DNA from: Morinoia aosen
Lineage: Eukaryota; Arthropoda; Malacostraca; Amphipoda; Talitridae
Assembly: GCA_030386875.1 (NCBI GenBank)
Contig: CM059576.1
Coordinates: forward strand, 65,347,581-65,411,580
DNA: 64,000 nucleotides
Reading direction: 5' to 3'
Numbering within the stretch: the stretch's first letter is position 1; every line of letters starts with the position of its first letter. Below, piece by piece: positions 57,606 to 64,000 of this stretch. The notes under the pieces were generated by a model. The model made no database searches, had not been told where the DNA came from, and saw nothing but the letters and a program-made list of their open reading frames with translations. Made by a program: the position numbers and the translations under genes.

Positions 57606-58580
57606 GAAAATGGCTGCTTCTAACCACTATATTCCGGAAGATTCATAAGCAGTGCAGCGATTTTTCCCAATAATTGCGAATTGCTCCCAAAAACCATAGC
57701 CCACACCTCGTGAAACGCATCCGTCCAATCACCTCGAATTTGACCAGATGACTGCACAAAAATTACCGAAGTTACTTATTTAAATTCAACAAATTTGTTT
57801 AAAAGTTTCTTACAAATTACGATTATTGAACAGATTAGTATGACAGGGTGAGGCCTTTGTAACAAGTAACAATGCATTATTAGAAAAAACGCTGCAATGC
57901 TGATTAATGCTACAGTAAGAGGGCTCAAATTATCATCTTCATCGTAGAACATTAGACAATTTCGATCAGTCTCACACTACAAAACATAAGAAGTCATTTC
58001 AAACCACCAATGATTTATAAATCGGTTAAAACGTTACAGATGTTCAACAAATATTTTTATTTCATTTCCAACAGCCGTCATTCTAGTATTGAAATAAATT
58101 TTTACAAAAATATTTTGGCACGCAAAGAATTCCATCACACGTTGTTTGTAAGATTCATCACTACAAACACTATGATTATAACTTTCATTCAAAATTAACC
58201 CCCCCCCATAAAAGGACTCAGCGAGCAACCAATTAATCAGAAAACTTTACCAAATTGCAAATTAAATTTGCACACTTCCATTCCTAGACATCAAATATCT
58301 ACAATGACCAACCCTCTCAACCACTACACATCTTCGTCCTTTAATTGGGATGAGGAGACGACAGGGCCCGCACTAATGCTATTGAGTCGCAAGTAGTAGA
58401 GGACGGGGTTATCCTCCACAGCTATATCTCTTCAGAAAAAGTCACCCTCCACCTCCCGCTTCCATGCGGCTCCGATGTTTGTACTCTATATAGAATTCTT
58501 AATTTTCAAGATATTTTGCATCATAAACAAATAAACAACTCAACTTTTTCAAATAGAACTTTCCCATAAAACTGGTGATA
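57606..58580. other. No recognisable gene
   Basis: AT-rich. Antisense short frames at 58010-58228 have no motif. Confidence 0.4.
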
Positions 58581-58584
58581 GTAG

Positions 58585-59175
58585 GCACAAAAATTTTCGT
58601 AATGCTGATACCTCCTTTTTGATTAAGCGAAAATAAAATCCGCAGAAAAATGCAACACACATTCGGTTCTTTTTGGTACCATAAATAGATGAACAGATCC
58701 CACATCAAATTCGTACATAGGAAAATCGATTTTGCGAAGCAAATTCACAATGAAAGAAATAGAGAAGAAGTACTTTAAAAACATTTACTCTGAATGTTTC
58801 GAGCCTAAGCCCATTCTCAACAAAAAGTCAGTAAAATTGGTAAAGGGAGCAGAGAACTGCTCCCTTTACCAATTTTACTGACTTTTTGTTGAGAATGAGC
58901 TTAGGCTCGAAACGTTCAGAGTAAATGTTTTTAAAGTACTTCTTCTCTATTTCTTTCATTGTAAATTCGTACAATCAGCAAGTACTAGTTTCAAATGAAC
59001 TCATTAATTCGTAAATGAAATTATTATTTTGAAATCCATTTCTTGACATTCCAGCTATAAAAATTTTCGTAATACTGATACCTCATATTCAATAAAACAA
59101 AAATGAAATCCGAAGGAAAAATTCAACATACATCGGATCCTTTTTGGAACTAAAAATAGATGAACAAATCGGACA
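58585..59175. repeat. Direct repeat pair split by a palindrome
   Basis: 58585-58705 and 59055-59175, 470 bp apart, share AAAATTTTCGTAAT.CTGATA, CCTCCTTTT/CCTCATATT, TGCAACA../TTCAACAT.. and AATAGATGAACA.ATC. The 226-bp palindrome at 58742-58967 lies between them. Confidence 0.65.
58742..58967. repeat. Near-perfect 226-bp palindrome
   Basis: Arms of 111 bp (58742-58852 and 58857-58967) around the 4-bp centre AGAA, with about three mismatches and no indels. Both arms contain the sequence GAGCTTAGGCTCGAAACG (one arm with a base change), so a hammerhead-like half motif (TTGAGAA..GAAAC) is present on both strands. Such high arm identity suggests recent formation or ongoing conversion. It could be a mini foldback element or a retro-derived inverted dimer. 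Confidence 0.92.
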
Positions 59176-59477
59176 TAAAGTTAGTGCTATCAGTACAGAC
59201 TAGTTTCAAACGAACTCATTAATTTGTGGATGAAAAATATTTTTTTACATCGTTTTTTTCTATCACAAATTTATCCACTAATACATCGAGCAGCCATGAC
59301 TTCATGCACTTTTGCCTGACAGTTACTTTCACGCTGAACCGCTCAATGATTTTATTTCTTTATATTTACTCTAGGAGCCGTAGCAGAACATTCTCCCCAA
59401 GGGGATAACACCTTAGAGATTTTCAGAGGCCGGGATGGTTTTTTTCGGTTTCGAAGGGACAGATTTATTGACTATAA

Positions 59478-59835
59478 ATTAGTTTTCGCCTCCCTTTCCA
59501 CTACAAAGATGCTCAAAGAGAGGAAGGATGAAGGCACCATTGATTATAGAATTTTAGGGGAAGCGGAATCTATGCACAAGGGGTGTTCCCATTCAGGGTT
59601 CCATGTGCATAAAAACAGTGCGTCAAGAATTAAAGTTATGAAACAAGATAGAAGTTAAAGAAAAAACTCAGATGCTGAAAAACAGGACAGAGTGAACCGA
59701 AAAAAGATGGTCCTTCGCGAAAAAAATATATCATTTCAACAAAAAGATGAACTCTCAGCTCGGGCCCTTATATTTTCCCCTTGGGAGTGCTAATTCCCAT
59801 AGAGACCATATTTCTATCCTCCTGAGGGGATTTTC
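59478..59835 (+). repeat. R370 copy 9
   Basis: CGCCTCCCTTTCCACTACAA, AGATGCTCAAAGAGAGGAAG, GGCACCATTG, GAATCTATGCACAAGGGG, GAACCGAAAAAAGATGGTCC and CTAATTCCCATAGAGACC, ending CCTCCTGAGGGGA. Confidence 0.8.
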
Positions 59836-61530
59836 ACTGGCACAATGTTCGCCAAGTTATACCCTCCCAATCATATCAACAACAGAAAAAAAATAATTGC
59901 AGGATCTTCAGAGTCAATTCGAACTTCATACACTCTAAATAAAATGGGCTTTAGACGGAGGGTTTCTTCCCCATTGGCACCCACACCTTACCCCTCTCAC
60001 CCGCTCAAGCTTCCCCACTTGCATTTAGACGAAGGGTGAGAAGCCCAGAGCAGTAACTGTGACTGAGTGAAGATGTCGAAACGTAATTCAAGGAACGTGT
60101 AAAAAAGAGGACGCTATTTTTATCCTGCAAACTATTCCACGAGGCCGGCACAAGAAGATCAACGGATTCGTGAAGAATTCGAAAATTGCAGAAATACTTG
60201 CACAAATTATATCGAAGTCCTATCAAGAGTCATCCTGTGTTAATAATAGCATAACAGCGAACAATATGTGTTACGATTGTTAATATGTACGTACTTTTGA
60301 ATTAAATAGAAACTTATTTCAGCAACAGAGCATTTCAAAGTCGGCAATCTAGAAGCGATAGAACTTCATTAAGAAATTATATTTACAGGCACAATAAATA
60401 CAATTAGACAGATGCTTTCAATAAATCTATCAATGTTAAAACTTTAACTCTCACTCGTTTCCTAGATCAAGGGAAACATCTTGGTTTTGGATTAGGCATG
60501 AGGACTAGACGGCAGAGCACTGCGTGATGCACCCTACTTTTAAGACTCCCAATAACGCACTGTTAAGTCAGTCGCCCCTGAATTTTTCCAACATGAAGAG
60601 TGGCAGCGTCAACACGCGAGGGGAACTGGTGGGAGGCATTAAATCGGTGTTTTAGGGTTTTTTGAAAGGTGGGAAGTGAGAGAGGGCGTTTCCCTGGGGA
60701 AAGCACCCTATGTCTAAATCCAACTTAAAGGAGGAGCATGTTAACCTGATGTCGACGGAGCTAGCAAATGACGTGACTGAGAGGCATTCAAAGTAATCGA
60801 TGAAGAAGCAAGTAGATTTTGAGGAAGTGTACTGGTTTCCGCCAGCAACTTTTCTGACTCAATCCGTCATCTCTGAGCCAGCCCAATCGTTGCAATGACG
60901 CCGGACCTCTTGTATGGGTGACGCCTTCAGTTCCTTATCTTCATCATACCCGACTGCAGCTAAAGCATCTCATAAATGGGAATACATTAGTAAAATTAAC
61001 TGTGCAAATGAAAACAAAATAAAACGAATTACCATATTTCGAATGACTGTGTTCCAACTACCACTGTGTTCGGAACAAGCCAATCTAGCTCTGCTTGTGA
61101 TCGCAACAATTGGCTCATCTGACTTGGGTTGCATCAGAGAAAAAGTCGATTAACCTAACTCTGAATACAACACTTGACATCGGTATCCTATTGAACACCT
61201 GGGCGTTAAAGTTATTGATAATTTATTTTTATAGGAGCTTTGAACCCCTTTGGCTTATTGAATTTGAATCAAATGATGTCGTGCGGATAAAACAAACTGA
61301 TATTAAAACGAAACATTGAGGACTGACGTCCATGCTATGATCAAATATATTGAAGAATAACCAATTCTTGAACGAAAAATCAGATTATTCATAATAGCAT
61401 TAAATTATTGATTCTGCCCACTGCAATGCTAATACGTTTTCAAACGTTGAAACCGATCTGCCATTATTTGTTACAAAAATTTTGTATCAATAAATCCCTT
61501 TATTTGCATTACTGTAACGAAAGATAATCA
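59836..61530. other. No recognisable gene
   Basis: Contains GAAGATGTCGAAACGTAATT at about 60070, which resembles the 3' half of the hammerhead-like motif but lacks a stem. Frames at 60005-61319 have no motif. Confidence 0.4.
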
Positions 61531-61885
61531 TCAGTTAGTTTAAGCTTTACAATCCGCAACAAAATAAATGCGATCTAAAGAGAGCAAGGAGGATGGCCTC
61601 ATTTAGTATGGAATTAAGGAAACACGCAATCTATGCAGAAGGGGCATAAAAACAATAAGTTGGGCATGAAGTTGATGAAAAAAGATCGAAGTTGAAGAAA
61701 AAAGTAGTAGGTGCTGAAAAACAGGACAGCAATGAACTGAAAAAAAGTTGGTCAACATAACAAAAGCATTTTAGTTCAACAAAAGGAATGCCTACCTAGC
61801 TCTTAGCTCGGGCCCTCACATTTCCCCGCTGGGAGAACTAATTCCCATAGATACAAGAGTCGTTTTCCCCTGAGGGGTAAGATTT
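61531..61885 (+). repeat. R370 copy 10
   Basis: CAGTTAGTTTAAGCTTTACA, GCGATCTAAAGAGAGCAAGG, GCAATCTATGCAGAAGGGGC, AAGTAGTAGGTGCTGAAAAA, GCCTACCTAGCTCTTAGCTC and ACTAATTCCCATAGATACAA, ending CCCCTGAGGGG. Confidence 0.8.
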
Positions 61886-62655
61886 TAGTTACCTTATACA
61901 AACTCACAGGTAGAATGCTCCTTGGAAGAGATTTTCATCCGTTGAAGAGCTTGTCCTAACCCAGAGTAGGACATTTCCAAGGCCACACCACCGTCCTGAT
62001 GAACTAGTGACGTACAAACTGACGCTCAAACATCGCATAAGCTCCATCATCTAGAAATTAAGCAGAAAATGTAATTGTGTGTGATAACTCAAAATCAAAT
62101 GCGCACTAGGGTGACAATTATTTTTCGACTTGTGAATTTCAACTGGGACTGGCGTCCATATTGTGAGGTTCTAGCCAGAAACAATGCACAAAATTTTTTT
62201 TTAAATTAATTTTTAGAGTTCGCTCAAGGAGCAGTTTGACGTATTAATACTAATTAGTGTAAAAGTCCCAACTATTCCGTATTTTTGCAGATATCATTCA
62301 AAGTGTGATATATGGAAAAGCCGGTCAATTCTAAACACTGTGAATGGCAGAAAGGAATGCCGAATTTGTAAACAAGGTTTTATGGCGCAATGTTATGGTT
62401 GTTGCAACTTGCAAGGAGGTTTATCAGTAGCGATGTGACCATTGGTAAGTGAGGTTCTGGTGGGAAGTGCTCTCCGGATATAGCTAGTTATTCGTTCCAC
62501 AAAACAGATTCAAAATTCTTTCTAAATTTAACGAAAACATATTTGCATGTTTATTGCTTTGTTTATTGTGAACTTGTTATTTGTTTTCTTTCCAGATACT
62601 GAATAATAGGTAATAGCTACATTAGCTAGATATTATAATATTCTGAATTTAATCT
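61886..62655. other. Upstream flank of the second transposase
   Basis: No element terminus recognised here. The sequence TTTAATCTAG immediately before GATGGCG could be a splice acceptor, implying a 5' non-coding exon within this stretch. Confidence 0.35.
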
Positions 62656-62658
62656 AGG

Positions 62659-64000
62659 ATGGCGTCAACAAGATCTCAGACAGACATCTATTTACTTGGC
62701 TCGCTGGAGAAAAAAATAACATGAAGTAAGCTGCCCTCAAGAAAGCAGGTGCTGCAGGTTTTTCTCTATTATCATGTGGAAGAAAAGAGGACAAGGAAGG
62801 ACGCAGCAGCTGATACAATGAAAGTTTTGGGAGATTTCTGGCAGCGCGCTCGAATTTATATGCAGAAGGACCAGCGAGCAAAAGAAAACATCTTCCATTT
62901 GTACAAGGAATGGGCCAGTCTGAAAAAAACAAAAAGCCGAACGACAAAGACCCAAAAGGCAAATGAAAAAAGTTTGTCAACTCGTTTGGAAATCTGTTCG
63001 ATATCGCTCACGCAAGTGTAATGTCAATGATAGATCTTGAGGAAGACAGACAGTTCTTGAAGGCAGAACGGGAAGAAGGGTGGCGAGGCTCGATGATTTC
63101 TATGGATATGGTACTTTCAAATAAAGTGTCTCAACGCCGGGAACGGGAAGAAAAGGAACAACACCGTAAAACAAACTCTCTTCAAGAAAAAGAGAAGATC
63201 AATGAAATAGGCCAGTTGGCATCGAGCTCAAGTTTAACATCTCCAGAACGAAAATCTGATGAAGACAATTGCGCTGGTCCATCTACGTCTCAGATGCCTC
63301 CCTTTAAACGTACGCAAGCGTCCAAGAAGATAATGGATAACGAATTGTCGGCCGCAATGGATCGTACCTCAACTACTGATCGTGATGCAGTATTCCTTCT
63401 TAGTGCTGCTGTTCGAAGTCTCGGACATGATCCCAACAAACTTGTCATAAACCGTGAATCCTTCCGACGTGATCGGCAAAAATTCAGCGGTGTAACTGCT
63501 GCTGAGATCAAAAAATCTTTCAAACCGTCTGTTCCACTCACTGTTCATTGGGACGGTAAGATTGTTCCTGCAGCAGACGGAGGACCAGCCGTTGACCACC
63601 TCGCAGTATTGGTTTCGGGAGACAGGGTTGAAAAATTTCTTGCTGTGCCCAGTCTCCCCAATGGAACCGGACAAGCTGCTACTGACGCAATAATGACATC
63701 ACTCTACGATTGGGGCATTGAAAAACAGGTGGTTGCTCTATCCTTTGATACCACTGCTTCGAACACAGGTTTGGCAGCAGGGGCATGTACTATCGTAGAG
63801 CAACGACTAGGGCATGAAATTCTCCACCTAGCCTGTCGCCACCACATGTAGGAATTAGTCTGTGAGAAAGCGTTCTACACTTGCTTTGGACCCTCTAGTG
63901 GTCCTGAGATTTAACTTTTCAAGAGGTTCAAAACAACATGGGCTGAGTTGGACAAGACAGCACCAAAAGCAATGGAAATGTATAACATGTCAGAAAACCT
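62659..64000 (+). pseudogene. Second DDE-type transposase, N-terminal to core, runs off the window
   Basis: Starts MASTRSQTDIYLLGSLEKKI. After an in-frame TGA (62722-62724) it continues KLPSRKQVLQVFLYYHVEEK and a basic helical region. A frame change in the A-run near 62967-62973 is needed to reach NLFDIAHASVMSMIDLEEDR, then a Lys/Glu linker (about 63130-63270). VPLTVHWDGKIVPAADGG (about 63530) is a plausible first catalytic Asp region. VVALSFDTTASNTGLAAGAC (about 63729) is a second Asp region, and LACRHHM is a C/H motif, followed by a TAG at 63849. The same frame goes on as ELVCEKAFYTCFGPSSGPEI, a TAA at 63912, and LFKRFKTTWAELDKTAPK. The layout parallels the gene at 9581-11740 (LPxxxQVxxxFxY, CDGTSVNTG), so they are distant paralogues. 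Three stops and one shift within 1.3 kb make it a pseudogene. The C-terminus and element ends lie outside the window. Confidence 0.8.

Noticed and set aside
60060..60090. Fifth hammerhead-like motif
   Set aside because: GAAGATGTCGAAACG lacks a stem between the two halves.
1..64000. CRISPR array, bacterial operon, prophage or rRNA
   Set aside because: No regularly spaced identical repeats with unique spacers, no ribosome-binding sites or dense long genes, and no rRNA-like sequence were seen.

Overview
This window looks like repeat-rich, AT-rich nuclear DNA from an arthropod, most likely an insect. The evidence is the transposable-element fauna: several hAT-type DNA transposons, a PIF/Harbinger element, a Penelope-like retroelement, a tRNA-derived SINE and many MITE-like families. 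Short candidate exons with GT..AG borders occur on the minus strand, and some carry a DUF4806-like motif, a family common in insects. No bacterial gene structure, rRNA or intact tRNA gene was seen. I cannot name a species. Nearly every long open frame is a relic of a mobile element or a chance reading.

Layout. 1-5985 has no recognisable content. 6-9 kb holds foldbacks, a GC-rich palindromic block and dispersed repeats. 8.8-25.6 kb is a nested pile. A dispersed repeat of about 1.6 kb (called RepB here) is split by a 5163-bp transposon (8991-14153, 8-bp target duplication). A second, 1619-bp hAT element (11836-13454, its own 8-bp duplication) sits inside that transposon. RepB's right end is then hit by a 7.5-kb PIF/Harbinger element (15622-23169, TAA duplication). 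A second RepB copy at 23433-24985 is uninterrupted at the 5163-bp insertion point and so supplies the empty site. 25-46 kb mixes candidate host or repeat exons (two minus-strand DUF4806-like loci at about 26.6-28.6 kb and 40.2-42.6 kb) with a family of about 350 bp (called R370 here), whose ten recognisable copies across the window all point the same way. 46.5-49.6 kb is a complete-ended hAT element (46545-49611, duplication TTCATCAT) carrying a dead CGGBP1-like transposase and arrays of a 12-mer at both ends. 50-59 kb holds inverted-repeat structures: a foldback with His-rich arms (50153-51560), a head-to-head pair of Penelope GIY-YIG ends (54556-56096) and an almost perfect 226-bp palindrome (58742-58967). 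Four of these loci carry a hammerhead-like CTGANGA...GAAAC motif or a degenerate form of it. 62659-64000 is the start of a second DDE-type transposase, distantly related to the one at 9581-11740, cut off by the window end.

How it fits together. The target duplications and the empty site give a relative insertion order: RepB first, then the 5163-bp element, then the 1619-bp hAT inside it; the Harbinger hit on RepB is independent. All transposase genes seen here are broken, so these copies are non-autonomous or dead. The most unusual items are the two related but divergent transposase genes, the GCCATAAATGCC arrays in direct orientation at both hAT ends, and the recurrence of R370 beside DUF4806-like exons.
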